A stretch of 64,000 bases of DNA from Caballeronia arvi (GCF_001544695.2 NZ_FCOM02000022.1:47406-111405); one strand, 5' to 3'; counted from the first letter of the stretch, positions 35,474-44,500 are shown. A program made the numbers and translations. The notes: generated by a model from the sequence alone, not told the origin.

Positions 35474-35775
35474 GAGCTAGTCCTCTCTGTAGTTGGCGTC
35501 GGCGGCGCTCTGACGAAAATGAAACGAGCGATCCGCGCGACTTTTGTCGATTGGAAAGATGACCGAAGCTGCATCGATCAAACAGTCGGACGGCGTGCGG
35601 TCTGGCGAGTTCTCGAAAACCAGTCATTGTTACCGACGGTTTCATCTGGCTACATTTGCCATTCACTGCGCATGGCGACCGTATTACCGGCGTCCGCGAT
35701 GCGAACAGCACGGCGCATGCCCGGAAGAGCGGCGGCGGTGGTTTATCATGGAGGCCTTTCCCGTTTCACCGTCCC
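35474..35775. other. intergenic region, promoters of exported proteins and S4 gene
   Basis: This 302-base divergent region carries no convincing ORF. No clear repeat, hairpin or promoter pair could be assigned. Confidence 0.4.
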
Positions 35776-35997
35776 ATGCCTGCACTTCAATTCACCCTCA
35801 CGGGCGACTACATCGAACTTCACAACCTGCTCAAGCTGATGGGTCTCGCGGACAGCGGCGGCTCGGCGAAGGCGCGCGTCGCGATGGGCGACGTCACCGT
35901 CGACGGCCAGATCGAGATGCGCAAGACCTGCAAGATCCGCGCGGGCCAGAAAGTGAAGCTCGACGGCCAGACCATTCAGGTACGCGCGCCCAAATAG
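35776..35997 (+). CDS. S4-domain RNA-binding protein (YbcJ family)
   Basis: A 73-residue stand-alone S4-like RNA-binding protein of the YbcJ family. It has the core IELHNLLKLMGLADSGGSAK, DVTVDGQIEMRKTCKIRAGQKV and the closing QTIQVRAP. The ATG at 35776 gives the typical family length; a longer upstream reading adds 40 atypical residues. A role in ribosome or RNA metabolism is inferred from the fold only. Confidence 0.88.
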   Translation: MPALQFTLTGDYIELHNLLKLMGLADSGGSAKARVAMGDVTVDGQIEMRKTCKIRAGQKVKLDGQTIQVRAPK

Positions 35998-36227
35998 CTT
36001 CGCGACGACTTGCGCGCGCACGCCGCGCGCTTGCCAAAACCCGGCCATAAGCGAACGGGTGATCGACATGCGGCACGCGACGCAATAAGCTAGTCGTCTT
36101 TCGTTCTGGTTTCAGCGTCGGTTTCCATCAGCGCGTTTGCGCTCGAGCCTCACGTCCCTTCGCTCTCCAGTCCGCGGCGTTCAGTGCACTGACTGATGCG
36201 CCGTCATCGTTTCGAATCCGATCGACC

Positions 36228-37676
36228 ATGCAACCGCACGTCACGCGCGCCGCACGCGCGCATCAAGGACCGCCGAGTCTCTCGCGTCACGCCGTCGATA
36301 CGGCGCGCCTCGCCGCGCCGCTCGCCATCGCGCAACTTTCGCAGATGGCGATGGGCGTCACCGACACCATCCTGCTCGGCTCGCTCGGCCCGGACGCGCT
36401 CGCCGCGGGCGGTCTCGGCGCGAACCTCTTCTTCGTCGTCGTGACGCTCTTGCAGGGCGTGCTGACGTCGGTTTCCGTGTCGGTCGCGCATGCACGCGGC
36501 GCGAATGCCGAAGACCGCGTGCCAGGAATCTACTGGACGGGGCTCGTGCTCTCGGTGCTGCTGGCCGTGCCCGCGTTCGTGCTGCTGAGCTATGCCGAAC
36601 CGATTCTGCTCGCGTTCCACGAGCCCGCGACGCTCGCGAAGAACGTCGGCGAATACTGTGCGGTTTTGCGCTGGGGGACGCCGGGCAGTCTCATCGGCGT
36701 CGGGATGATGCGCGCGTTTCTCCCCGCGATCGGCGCGGCCCGCAGGCTCCTGTGGATTTCGATCGGCGGCGTCTTCGTCAACGGCTTTCTCAACTACGGG
36801 CTGATCCACGGCGCGTACGGTCTGCCGCGCGAAGGTTTCCTCGGCTCGGCGGCGGCGACCGCGATCACCGTATGGGGCATCGCGATCGCGCTCGTCGCGG
36901 TACTGCACCTGCGCCCGCGCTACAAGCATTTCGTCACGCGCGCCCGCCCGCGTCTGCCGCTGATGGGCGAACTGTTCAGCATCGGCTGGCCGGTCGCCAT
37001 CACCTACGGCGTGGAATCGACGCTCTTTCTCGCCACTGGCATGATGGTCGGCCTGCTCGGCGAAGCGCCGCTCGCCGCGCATCAGATCGCGCTCAATGTC
37101 GCGTCGGTCGCGTTCATGGTGCCGCTCGCGATCGGTCAGGCGGCGAACGTGCGCGTCGGCTACTGGGTCGGTGCGGGCGTGCCCGTTGCGGCGCGGCATG
37201 CGGGCTTCGTCGCGCTCGCGCTCGGCGTCGGGTTCATGATGTGCTCGGGGCTCGTGCTGATAACCGTGCCACGCGCGATCGTCGGCATGTATCTGCATCT
37301 CGACGATCCCGCCAACGCGCATACCGTCGCACTCGCGGCATCGCTGCTGGGCGTCGCGGCAGTGTTCCAGATCGTCGACGGCATGCAGACGGTCGGCTCC
37401 GGCTGTCTGCGCGGCCTGAAGGACACGCGCATCCCGATGCTCGCCGCCGCGTTCGGCTACTGGGGCGTCGGCTTTCCGACCGGCTACGTGCTCGCGTTCC
37501 ACTTCGAACTCGGCGCGAAGGGATTGTGGTGGGGCCTCGCTGCGGGCCTCGCGAGCGTCGCAGCCTTGATGACGCTGCGGTTTCATCGCATCAGCCGGCG
37601 GTTCATCGAGACGGGCGTCGCGCCCAGGCCCGACGATGCCGATGCCGCGAGCGCCGCGCCGCATGGCCACGGTTGA
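36228..37676 (+). CDS. MATE family efflux transporter (NorM-like)
   Basis: A 482-residue inner-membrane protein with about 12 hydrophobic helices and the MATE pattern LAAPLAIAQLSQMAMGVTDT at the start. The repeat-like second half has MVGLLGEAPLAAHQIALNVA and GSGCLRGLKDTRIPM. Members export cationic drugs in exchange for Na+ or H+; the substrate here is not known. The small RNA predicted just downstream is on the same strand but has its own promoter. Confidence 0.92.
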   Translation: MQPHVTRAARAHQGPPSLSRHAVDTARLAAPLAIAQLSQMAMGVTDTILLGSLGPDALAAGGLGANLFFVVVTLLQGVLTSVSVSVAHARGANAEDRVPGIYWTGLVLSVLLAVPAFVLLSYAEPILLAFHEPATLAKNVGEYCAVLRWGTPGSLIGVGMMRAFLPAIGAARRLLWISIGGVFVNGFLNYGLIHGAYGLPREGFLGSAAATAITVWGIAIALVAVLHLRPRYKHFVTRARPRLPLMGELFSIGWPVAITYGVESTLFLATGMMVGLLGEAPLAAHQIALNVASVAFMVPLAIGQAANVRVGYWVGAGVPVAARHAGFVALALGVGFMMCSGLVLITVPRAIVGMYLHLDDPANAHTVALAASLLGVAAVFQIVDGMQTVGSGCLRGLKDTRIPMLAAAFGYWGVGFPTGYVLAFHFELGAKGLWWGLAAGLASVAALMTLRFHRISRRFIETGVAPRPDDADAASAAPHGHG

Positions 37677-37721
37677 TAAGCACCCGAGTTACGCACCGAT
37701 ATGCAAAGCAGGAATGCTTGG

Positions 37722-37750
37722 TTGGTCCGCGCGGGGCGCATTGCTACGAT
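37722..37750 (+). promoter_or_regulatory. sigma-70 promoter of a predicted small RNA
   Basis: TTGGTC and TACGAT are separated by exactly 17 bp, in the gap after the MATE gene. The predicted start of transcription at about 37756-37757 coincides with the first base of a hairpin. Confidence 0.6.
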
Positions 37751-37755
37751 GAAGC

Positions 37756-37820
37756 CGTCTCCTCCTTGAGACATCTGTGACAGGGGTTGTCAGCCCGCTT
37801 TCAGCCAGCGGGCTTTTTTT
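37756..37820 (+). ncRNA. predicted small RNA with anti-Shine-Dalgarno loop
   Basis: A roughly 65-nt transcript is predicted between a sigma-70 promoter and an intrinsic terminator. It would fold into three hairpins. The first is GTCTC-CTCCTT-GAGAC (37757-37772), whose loop is complementary to the Shine-Dalgarno sequence. The second is TGACA-GGGGT-TGTCA (37778-37792), with a G-rich loop. The third is the terminator stem. There is no ORF. C-rich loops of this kind are used by several trans-acting bacterial sRNAs; the targets are unknown. Confidence 0.6.
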
Positions 37821-37821
37821 C
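37792..37821 (+). terminator. intrinsic terminator of the predicted small RNA
   Basis: AGCCCGCT and AGCGGGCT form an 8-bp stem with a 7-nt loop followed by seven T residues. Confidence 0.9.
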
Positions 37822-37991
37822 GTCCTTTCGCTTTGTTTCCTGCGGCGCGCGCGGCGTCCCGCACGGCCGTTTGCCGATTCCCCTTAAAATATTTTGAGAC
37901 GCAAGGCGCAAGAACGCTTCTTGCTTTTCACCTTTCGTCCGCCGCACGTGTGAACACGTGCGAGCCGGAACAACTAAAACGAGGAATCGTA

Positions 37992-39683
37992 GTGTCGGAA
38001 AGCCGGGGGATCGGGGAAGTGGCAGCGCGTACTCAAGATGATGTAAATCGGCGTGTGACGTCGACAGGACGGTTTGGCGCCGCCGTGCGCAACGTGGCCA
38101 TCGTCGTGATGATGACGGCGCTCGCCGCCTGCGCGGAGCGCCCGCCCGCGACGGCGCTCGACCGCCAGGAGAGCCAGGCGCTCTCCACGAGCGAAGCGAC
38201 GCCCCTCGCGGCCGCGCTCGCGCCGCAGGAACGGCAGCATCCGAACGAGTCCGCCGTGCGCCTCCTGCGCACCGGCACCGATGCGCTTCAGGCCCGCATC
38301 GCACTCGCGCGCGCGGCCACGAAGACCCTCGACATGCAGTACTACATCGCCGAGGAAGACAACACCGGCAAGCTGCTGCTCGGCGCCGCGCTCCACGCAG
38401 CGGATCGTGGCGTGCGGGTGCGCATGCTCGTCGACGATCTGAACTTCAAGGACATCGACCGCATCATGGCGGCGCTGAACTCGCACGACAAGATCGAAAT
38501 CCGCGTGTTCAACCCGTACGGCAGCGCACAGCGCAGCTTCTCGGAGCGCACGCAGAACTTCTTCACGAACCTGAGCCACTTCACGCGCCGCATGCACAAC
38601 AAGGCGATGATCGCGGACAACCAGATCGCGATCGTCGGCGGGCGCAATCTCGGCGACGAATACTTCAGCGCGAGCCCGACGCTGCAGTTCCGCGATCTCG
38701 ATGTCTTCGCGGCCGGCCCTGTCACGCAGCAGATTTCCGCGAGTTTCGACGACTACTGGAACAGCTCGCTCGCCTACCCGCTGCGTGCGCTGAACAAGCA
38801 GAAGTTCGATCCGTCCGAGCTCGACAAGACCCGCGACGATCTGCGTGCGCACTGGCGCCAGCAGGCCGATCCGCTGAACGCGAAGCCGCTCAACGCGACG
38901 CCGCTCGCGCAGCAGATTTCGCGCGGCGAGATGGGGCTCGTGTGGGCGCCGACGGAGTTCTGGGTCGATTCGCCGTCGAAGATCGAGCATCCGAGCGACG
39001 ACTACAAGAGCCCGCCGATGACGCGCCTCGTCGATCTGCTGAAAGACGCGCAGAGCGAATTCCTGATCATCTCGCCCTACTTCGTGCCGCACGATGCGGG
39101 CGTGAAGGCGCTCGGCGCGTTGACGAAGCGTCGCGTGCGCGTCGCGGTGCTGACCAACTCGCTCGCCGCCACCGACGCCGTCGCCGTGCAGGCCGGCTAC
39201 GCGCCGTATCGCGTGCCGATGCTGCAAAACGGCGTCGAGCTGTACGAATTCAAGCCGATTCAGGCGGAAGGCGAAGCCAGTCCGCGCGCGGGCCTGTTCG
39301 GTTCGCAATCGCGCGCGAGCCTGCATGCGAAGGCCTATGTGATCGATCGGAGTATCCTCGTGATCGGCTCCATGAATCTCGATCCGCGCTCGGCGAAGCT
39401 GAACACCGAGCTCGCGCTCGTGATTCACGACAAGGCCATCGCCAGCGAAGCAGCCCAGCTCTTCGCCGATGGCATCTCGCCGAAGGTGAGCTGGCGGGTG
39501 CAACTGGCGAGCGCGGCGGTCACCGACGAGCTGCGGCGCACGGGCACGCCGGAGTCGGGCCTCGTCTGGACCGCCGAGGAGAACGACAGCCTCGTCACCT
39601 GGAATTTCGATCCCGAGGCGGGTTTTTATCGCAACCTGATGACGGGCGTTTTCATGCTCCTGCCCGTCGACAAACAGCTCTGA
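37992..39683 (+). CDS. phospholipase D-like lipoprotein (cardiolipin synthase family)
   Basis: The 563-residue protein has a late lipoprotein signal with LAAC as lipobox (around residue 41), then two HKD motifs: HNKAMIADNQIAIVGGRN and HAKAYVIDRSILVIGSMN. The pair defines the phospholipase D superfamily, close to Cls/YmdC-type cardiolipin synthases. I chose the GTG at 37992, which has GAGGA nine bases upstream; a longer reading would run into the sRNA-terminator side of the gap. A periplasm-facing, membrane-anchored location is inferred. fumC follows 25 bp downstream. Confidence 0.88.
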   Translation: MSESRGIGEVAARTQDDVNRRVTSTGRFGAAVRNVAIVVMMTALAACAERPPATALDRQESQALSTSEATPLAAALAPQERQHPNESAVRLLRTGTDALQARIALARAATKTLDMQYYIAEEDNTGKLLLGAALHAADRGVRVRMLVDDLNFKDIDRIMAALNSHDKIEIRVFNPYGSAQRSFSERTQNFFTNLSHFTRRMHNKAMIADNQIAIVGGRNLGDEYFSASPTLQFRDLDVFAAGPVTQQISASFDDYWNSSLAYPLRALNKQKFDPSELDKTRDDLRAHWRQQADPLNAKPLNATPLAQQISRGEMGLVWAPTEFWVDSPSKIEHPSDDYKSPPMTRLVDLLKDAQSEFLIISPYFVPHDAGVKALGALTKRRVRVAVLTNSLAATDAVAVQAGYAPYRVPMLQNGVELYEFKPIQAEGEASPRAGLFGSQSRASLHAKAYVIDRSILVIGSMNLDPRSAKLNTELALVIHDKAIASEAAQLFADGISPKVSWRVQLASAAVTDELRRTGTPESGLVWTAEENDSLVTWNFDPEAGFYRNLMTGVFMLLPVDKQL

Positions 39684-39708
39684 TCCAATTTCGAGGGAAT
39701 CTCAGGCC

Positions 39709-41115
39709 ATGACACAGAACGCGAAGGGCGACGTACGGATGGAGAAGGACACGTTCGGCGAGATCGCCGTGCCGAACGGCAAGCTCTGGGGCGCGCAAAC
39801 CCAGCGCTCGCTGCAGAACTTCAAGATTTCGACGGAAAAGCAGTCGCCGGAACTGATCACGGCGCTCGCGATCGTCAAGCACGCGGCCGCCGAAGTGAAC
39901 CAGGGGCTGAAGGTGCTCGACGCGAAGAAGGCCAAGGCGATCATGCAGGCGGCCGAGGAAATCATCGACGGCAAGCATCCCGATGAATTTCCGCTCGCCG
40001 TGTGGCAAACCGGCTCGGGCACGCAGACCAACATGAACCTGAACGAGGTGATCGCCAATCGCGCGAGCGAGATCATGGGCGGGCCGCGCGGCGAAGAGCG
40101 CCTCGTCCACCCCAACGACGACGTGAACCGCGGACAGTCATCGAACGACGTGTTCCCGACGGCGATGCACGTCGCGGCGGCGGTGGCCATCCACGCGCAT
40201 CTGATCCCGTCGCTGAAGACGCTGCGCGATACGCTCGACAAGAAAGCGAAGGCCTTCGAAAAGATCGTGAAAATCGGCCGCACGCACCTTCAGGACGCGA
40301 CGCCGCTCACGCTTGGCCAGGAGTTTTCGGGCTACGTCGCGCAGATCGATCAGGGCATCCGGCATGTCGAGGCGACGCTGCCGCATTTGTATCAGCTGGC
40401 GCAAGGCGGCACGGCGGTCGGCACCGGCCTGAACGCGCATCCGGAATTCGCGGCGAAGGTCGCGGCCGCGATCGGCAAGCTCACGAAGCTCCCCTTCGAG
40501 ACCGCGCCGAACAAGTTCGAGGTGATGGCCGCCGCCGACGCGCTCGTCGCCGCGCACGGCGCGTTGAAGACCGTCGCCGCGGGCTTGATGAAGATCGCCA
40601 ACGACATCCGCTGGCTGTCGAGCGGGCCACGCTGCGGGCTCGGCGAGTTGTCGATTCCGGAGAACGAGCCGGGCAGTTCCATCATGCCGGGCAAAGTGAA
40701 CCCGACGCAGTCCGAAGCCGTGACGATGCTGTGCTGCCAGGTCTTCGGCAACGACGTCGCGGTGAACTTCGGCGGCGCGAGCGGCAACTTCGAGCTGAAC
40801 GTGTTCCGGCCGATGATCGCGCATAACGTGCTGCAGTCCGTGCGCCTGCTTGCGGACGGCGCGCGGAGCTTCAACGACAACTGCGCGGTGGGCATCGAGC
40901 CGAACGAGAAGCGCATCGACAGCCTGCTCAACGAATCGCTGATGCTCGTGACGGCGCTCAACCCGCACATCGGCTACGACAAGGCCGCGCAGATCGCGAA
41001 GAAAGCGCACAAGGAAGGCACGACGCTGAAGGCCGCCGCGCTCGCACTCGGGCATGTGACCGAGCAGCAGTTCGAGGAGTGGGTCAAGCCGGGCGATATG
41101 GTGGGGGAGAAGTAA
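39709..41115 (+). CDS. fumC: class II fumarate hydratase FumC
   Basis: FumC interconverts fumarate and L-malate in the TCA cycle and is the iron-free, oxygen-stable enzyme. The 468-residue protein has the superfamily signature GSSIMPGKVNPTQSE, the substrate-binding QTGSGTQTNMNLNEV segment and HPNDDVNRGQSSNDVFPTA with the catalytic His nearby. The ATG at 39709 gives a short N-terminal extension before MEKDTFGEI; a start at 39739 is a possible alternative. Confidence 0.96.
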   Translation: MTQNAKGDVRMEKDTFGEIAVPNGKLWGAQTQRSLQNFKISTEKQSPELITALAIVKHAAAEVNQGLKVLDAKKAKAIMQAAEEIIDGKHPDEFPLAVWQTGSGTQTNMNLNEVIANRASEIMGGPRGEERLVHPNDDVNRGQSSNDVFPTAMHVAAAVAIHAHLIPSLKTLRDTLDKKAKAFEKIVKIGRTHLQDATPLTLGQEFSGYVAQIDQGIRHVEATLPHLYQLAQGGTAVGTGLNAHPEFAAKVAAAIGKLTKLPFETAPNKFEVMAAADALVAAHGALKTVAAGLMKIANDIRWLSSGPRCGLGELSIPENEPGSSIMPGKVNPTQSEAVTMLCCQVFGNDVAVNFGGASGNFELNVFRPMIAHNVLQSVRLLADGARSFNDNCAVGIEPNEKRIDSLLNESLMLVTALNPHIGYDKAAQIAKKAHKEGTTLKAAALALGHVTEQQFEEWVKPGDMVGEK

Positions 41116-41140
41116 GTCTGCAGTATCGCCGCGCCCGATT

Positions 41141-41569
41141 CTAGGCTGGCGAAGCGTCCCACGGATTGATGACGCGAAGGCCGCACGGCGCGTAGTCGGC
41201 GACATTTCGCGTCACGACCGTCATGCCGTGCACGATGGCAGTGGCCGCGATATAGGCATCCCGCTCGGGACGGGGGTCGGGTACGTGGAGCCTGGCGCAG
41301 CGCATCGCCACGGTCGAATCGAGCGGCAAGGTCCGTTCGGCGAATTCAGGAAGGACACGGGTGCGCATCCAGGTGCGCAGCCGCGCGCCCTGCTCGGCGT
41401 CGCGCCGTTCCATGCGGAGAATGCCCAATTCGAGTTCGAACAGGGTCACGGCGGAAACGTAGAAGTCCGTTGCATCCTCGCTCGACAGCCAGGCGATGAC
41501 ATTGGCATCGGCGCGGCCGTCGCCGGCTTTGCGTAGTTCGGAAATGACGTTGGTATCGAGCAAAAACAT
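41141..41569 (-). CDS. vapC: PIN-domain toxin (VapC family)
   Basis: A 142-residue PIN-domain ribonuclease. The first conserved Asp is in LLDTNVISELRK, and further acidic residues lie in VTLFELELGI and PERDAYIAATAIVHGMTVVTRN, the FitB/VapC-like layout. The start overlaps the antitoxin stop by one base (TAATG), the usual arrangement of type II systems. It ends 25 bp from the convergent fumC stop. Activity as an RNA-cleaving toxin is inferred from the family. Confidence 0.92.
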   Translation of the reverse strand: MFLLDTNVISELRKAGDGRADANVIAWLSSEDATDFYVSAVTLFELELGILRMERRDAEQGARLRTWMRTRVLPEFAERTLPLDSTVAMRCARLHVPDPRPERDAYIAATAIVHGMTVVTRNVADYAPCGLRVINPWDASPA

Positions 41570-41823
41570 TATTCGATGTCGGCAGCACGGGGAAGCGCGC
41601 GGGAACGCGGAAATTCGACGTCGATCTCAGCGAGACCGGGCATCGACAGCGCATCGACGAGGCTTCGCTTCTTGCCCGCAAGCCGCTGATATTCCTCGAT
41701 GCTCAACAGCACGTGCGCTGGCCTGCCACGGTCCGTAATGAACACGGGTCCATCCTTGGTCGCTTTTTTGGCGCGAGTTACGTCCTGATTGAGTTCCCTG
41801 CTGGATAGGGTCGTGATGCTCAT
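41569..41823 (-). CDS. Phd/YefM-type antitoxin
   Basis: An 84-residue Phd/YefM family antitoxin. The N-terminal DNA-binding half has the signature SSRELNQDVTRAKKATKDGPVFITDRGRPAHVLLSIEEY, here described in parts, and the C-terminal toxin-binding tail is acidic and Pro/Arg-containing. The ATG at 41823 follows AAAGGAGGG. The pair is tightly coupled, and its promoter sits inside a long imperfect palindrome, which fits autoregulation. Confidence 0.92.
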   Translation of the reverse strand: MSITTLSSRELNQDVTRAKKATKDGPVFITDRGRPAHVLLSIEEYQRLAGKKRSLVDALSMPGLAEIDVEFPRSRALPRAADIE

Positions 41824-41840
41824 GGCGGCGCCCTCCTTTC

Positions 41841-41884
41841 ACATTCAACGTAGTGATGTTACTACAATGAATGTGGACTTTCAA
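41841..41884 (-). promoter_or_regulatory. promoter and palindromic operator of the toxin-antitoxin operon
   Basis: On the minus strand TTGAAA (41879-41884) and TAACAT (41856-41861) are 17 bp apart. The -10 lies within an imperfect 34-bp palindrome (41841-41874): outer arms ACATTC/GAATGT and inner arms GTAGT/ACTAC. The -35 overlaps the stop codon of the thioesterase gene. Confidence 0.7.
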
Positions 41885-42423
41885 ACCTTCCCCGCCGCCA
41901 CTTCCTCCGGCTTCAGCTCGACGATCGCATCGAGCGCATCTTTGACGTCCATCGCATATTTGGCGAGCCGCTTTTCCTCATCCGTCTCTGGCACGAACGA
42001 AGGCACGGGCGTGGGCTGCCCTTTCTCATCGACGGCGACGAACACCATCAGGCAATCGGTCGTCTGCTGCAACTCGCCGACTTTCGGATCGCCCGCATGC
42101 ACGGAGATGTGGATATGCATGCTGGTGCGCCCGGTCGACACCACGCGGGCGCGCAATTCCACCAGATTGCCGACGAGAATCGGCCGCCGGAAGCGGATAT
42201 TGCCGACGCTCACGGTCACTGCATAGCGGCCGGACCACATCGCGGCGCATGCGTAAGCAGTTTCGTCGATCCATTTCATCAGCGCGCCGCCGTGCACCTT
42301 GCCGCCGAAGTTCACCGAAGTGGGCTCGGCAAGAAAGCGGAAGGTGGTTTCGGCGCGGCTTTTCGGGACCGCGGGAATGGGAGAGGAAGTGGGCGTGTTC
42401 ATGGGCGTCATCGTTGGAGGCAT
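41881..42423 (-). CDS. acyl-CoA thioesterase (hotdog fold, YciA-like)
   Basis: A 180-residue hotdog-fold thioesterase. The catalytic region is VNFGGKVHGGALMKWIDETA, and SMHIHISVHAGDPKVGE follows. It resembles cytosolic acyl-CoA hydrolases of the YciA/BACH type, which release free fatty acids from acyl-CoA. The start is uncertain: ATGs at 42423 and 42408 are both possible, since the first 25 residues are Pro/Thr-rich and variable. The acyl-chain specificity is unknown. Confidence 0.88.
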   Translation of the reverse strand: MPPTMTPMNTPTSSPIPAVPKSRAETTFRFLAEPTSVNFGGKVHGGALMKWIDETAYACAAMWSGRYAVTVSVGNIRFRRPILVGNLVELRARVVSTGRTSMHIHISVHAGDPKVGELQQTTDCLMVFVAVDEKGQPTPVPSFVPETDEEKRLAKYAMDVKDALDAIVELKPEEVAAGKV

Positions 42424-42453
42424 GTGACGCCGATTATACGAAGCGAAAATTCG

Positions 42454-42600
42454 CTAGTCGTGAACGGTGATGCCCCGATCGATCGTGCCGTACATCGTGA
42501 TGCTGCCGCCACCGCCGCCCGCCGATGACGACGGCCCGCCAGCGCATCCCGCGCACAGCATCAGCGCGGCGAGCACGCTGGCAAGTATGAATCTGGTCAT
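42454..42600 (-). CDS. small lipoprotein (48 aa)
   Basis: The frame opens at an ATG (42600) with a GGGGA element ahead and encodes a lipoprotein signal ending in LMLCAGC, where lipidation would be on Cys19. The mature peptide of about 30 residues is Gly/Ser-rich. No family is recognised. It lies between the thioesterase gene and a divergent ArsR-type regulator. Confidence 0.6.
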   Translation of the reverse strand: MTRFILASVLAALMLCAGCAGGPSSSAGGGGGSITMYGTIDRGITVHD

Positions 42601-42735
42601 GACGATTTCCCCTGCTGCTTCGGACATGCAAGCGGTCATTCTAGCGCCGGCCTCGCGCATCGACATTTCGGCGCACGGTGAAACATCGGTTGCGATGACG
42701 CGCTAGCATGAAGGCATCGACAAAAGGATATCGCC

Positions 42736-43506
42736 ATGAATTCCCTGCTCGACGACACCGACTCGCGCGCACGCCATTTTCCCGGCCTGTCGCGCATCGG
42801 CGCGCTGATTGCCGATCCGGGCCGCGCCGCGATGCTCTGGTCGCTGATGGACGGCACCGCGCGCCCGGCCGGCGAACTGACGATGATCGCGGGACTGTCG
42901 CCATCGGCGGCGAGCGGCCATCTCGCGCGGCTGACCGAAGGCGGCCTGCTCGCGCTCGAAGTGAGCGGCCGGCACCGCTACTACCGCATCGCGACGCCGG
43001 ATATCGCCGCCGCCATCGAAGCGCTCGCCAATCTCGCGCGGGCGAGCGCGCCGCAACGCACGCCGGAACGTCCGCCCTCTGCTGTGCCGGTGGAGATGCG
43101 CTTCGCGCGCACGTGCTACGACCATCTCGCGGGCGAACTGGCCGTGCAGATCTTCGACGGGATGATCGCGCGCAACTGGCTCGCCGCCGCCGATGATCCC
43201 GGCCTAACGAGCGCGCAGACGCACGGCCCCGCCGCGCTCGACGCGACGCCGGAAGGCGCGCAGGCGTTCGCCGAACTCGGCATCGACCTGAAGGCGGAGC
43301 GCGCGCGGCGTCGCCGGTTCGCGTGTACGTGCATCGACTGGAGCGAGCGCCGGCCGCATCTGGGCGGCGCGCTCGGCGCGGCGTTTCTGGAAGCGTGCGA
43401 GTCGCACGGCTGGATCGAGCCCACCGCGAAGCGCCGCGTGCTGCGCGTGACGCCGGCGGGGCATCGGCATTTCGAAGACTTTCTGTCAGCGCGTCAGGCG
43501 CGGTAA
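42736..43506 (+). CDS. ArsR-family winged-helix transcriptional regulator
   Basis: A 256-residue regulator with an ArsR-type winged helix in the first 95 residues (GELTMIAGLSPSAASGHLARLTEGGLLALE) and a C-terminal domain of about 140 residues with a Cys-x-Cys in RFACTCIDWSERRPHLGGALG. The extra domain sets it apart from small metal-sensing ArsR proteins. The ligand is unknown. It stands alone, with thyA convergent 22 bp away. Confidence 0.88.
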   Translation: MNSLLDDTDSRARHFPGLSRIGALIADPGRAAMLWSLMDGTARPAGELTMIAGLSPSAASGHLARLTEGGLLALEVSGRHRYYRIATPDIAAAIEALANLARASAPQRTPERPPSAVPVEMRFARTCYDHLAGELAVQIFDGMIARNWLAAADDPGLTSAQTHGPAALDATPEGAQAFAELGIDLKAERARRRRFACTCIDWSERRPHLGGALGAAFLEACESHGWIEPTAKRRVLRVTPAGHRHFEDFLSARQAR

Positions 43507-43528
43507 AGCGTGTTACGCGCGCCTGCGC

Positions 43529-44500
43529 CTACACGGCCATCGGCGCGGTCAGCGGCTCGTGGTGCTTGTATCCTTCGAGCGCGAAATCCTTCGGCTCGAT
43601 CTTCTCCAGCCATTCCGGCTCGTAGCGCTTCGTCACCGCGTAATCCGGCACGCGATCCGAGATGATGAGTTGCGGCGCCGGCAACGGCTCGCGCTTCAGC
43701 TGCTCGTGCAGCATGCCGAGCTGATTCTCGTAGATATGCGCGTCGCCGATGAAGTACGTGAACCAGCGCGGCGTGTACCCTGTCAACCTGCCGACGAGAT
43801 GCAGAAGCGCCGCGCCTTCGGTCAGATTGAAAGGCGTGCCGAGCCCGACATCGTTGCTGCGGATATACAGACACAGCGAGATTTCGCGGGTCGTCGCGTT
43901 CGGTATGAACTGATAAAGCAGATGGCACGCGGGCAGCGCGATCTCGTCGAGCTTCGCCGGGTTCCATGCGTGAAACAGAATGCGCCGGTCGGTCGGGCGC
44001 TCGATGATGGTGTCGAGACACTGACGCAACTGATCGATCGCCTTGTACAGCAACACCTGCTCGCGCCCGTTTTCAACGAAGCTCGTCACGAGTTGAAAGC
44101 CGCGATTGGTGGCGTCGGAAATCTGATCGTTCGCATCGGCGTCGATCAGCTTGTACGCGGGCCACTTGCGCCACTGCACGCCGTAGACGTCGCCGAGGTC
44201 GTCCGGCCCCTGCCGGTAGGGATTTTCGAGCCATTGCGGGTTTTCGTTCGCGTTGGCGTCCCAGACCTTGCAGCCGAGCGCGCGAAAATCCGCCGCGCTC
44301 TTCGACGCACGCAGAAAGCCCACCAGCTCGCCGATCGCCGATTTGAACGCGAGCTTCTTCGTGGTCACGGCCGGGAAGCCCTGCTGCAGATCGAAGCGCA
44401 GCATCGCGCCAGGAATGCTGATCGTGCGGATACCCGTGCGGTTTTCCTGCCAAGTGCCGGTGTCGAGGATCGTCTGGACGAGCTCGAGATACTGTTTCAT
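43529..44500 (-). CDS. thyA: thymidylate synthase ThyA
   Basis: ThyA methylates dUMP to dTMP with 5,10-methylene-tetrahydrofolate as donor and leaves dihydrofolate, which folA recycles. The 323-residue protein starts MKQYLELVQTILDTG; it has DLGDVYGVQWRKW, the active-site Cys in LPACHLLYQF and the dUMP-binding RSNDVGLGTPFN. The 323-aa length is the usual Burkholderia form with an insertion. The ATG at 44500 has AGGGAA upstream. The enhancer-binding gene lies upstream on the same strand, with its terminator between. Confidence 0.97.
   Translation of the reverse strand: MKQYLELVQTILDTGTWQENRTGIRTISIPGAMLRFDLQQGFPAVTTKKLAFKSAIGELVGFLRASKSAADFRALGCKVWDANANENPQWLENPYRQGPDDLGDVYGVQWRKWPAYKLIDADANDQISDATNRGFQLVTSFVENGREQVLLYKAIDQLRQCLDTIIERPTDRRILFHAWNPAKLDEIALPACHLLYQFIPNATTREISLCLYIRSNDVGLGTPFNLTEGAALLHLVGRLTGYTPRWFTYFIGDAHIYENQLGMLHEQLKREPLPAPQLIISDRVPDYAVTKRYEPEWLEKIEPKDFALEGYKHHEPLTAPMAV

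Noticed and set aside
36204..37670. A 488-codon frame antisense to the MATE gene
   Set aside because: It is a composition shadow; the plus strand shows a clear MATE transporter.
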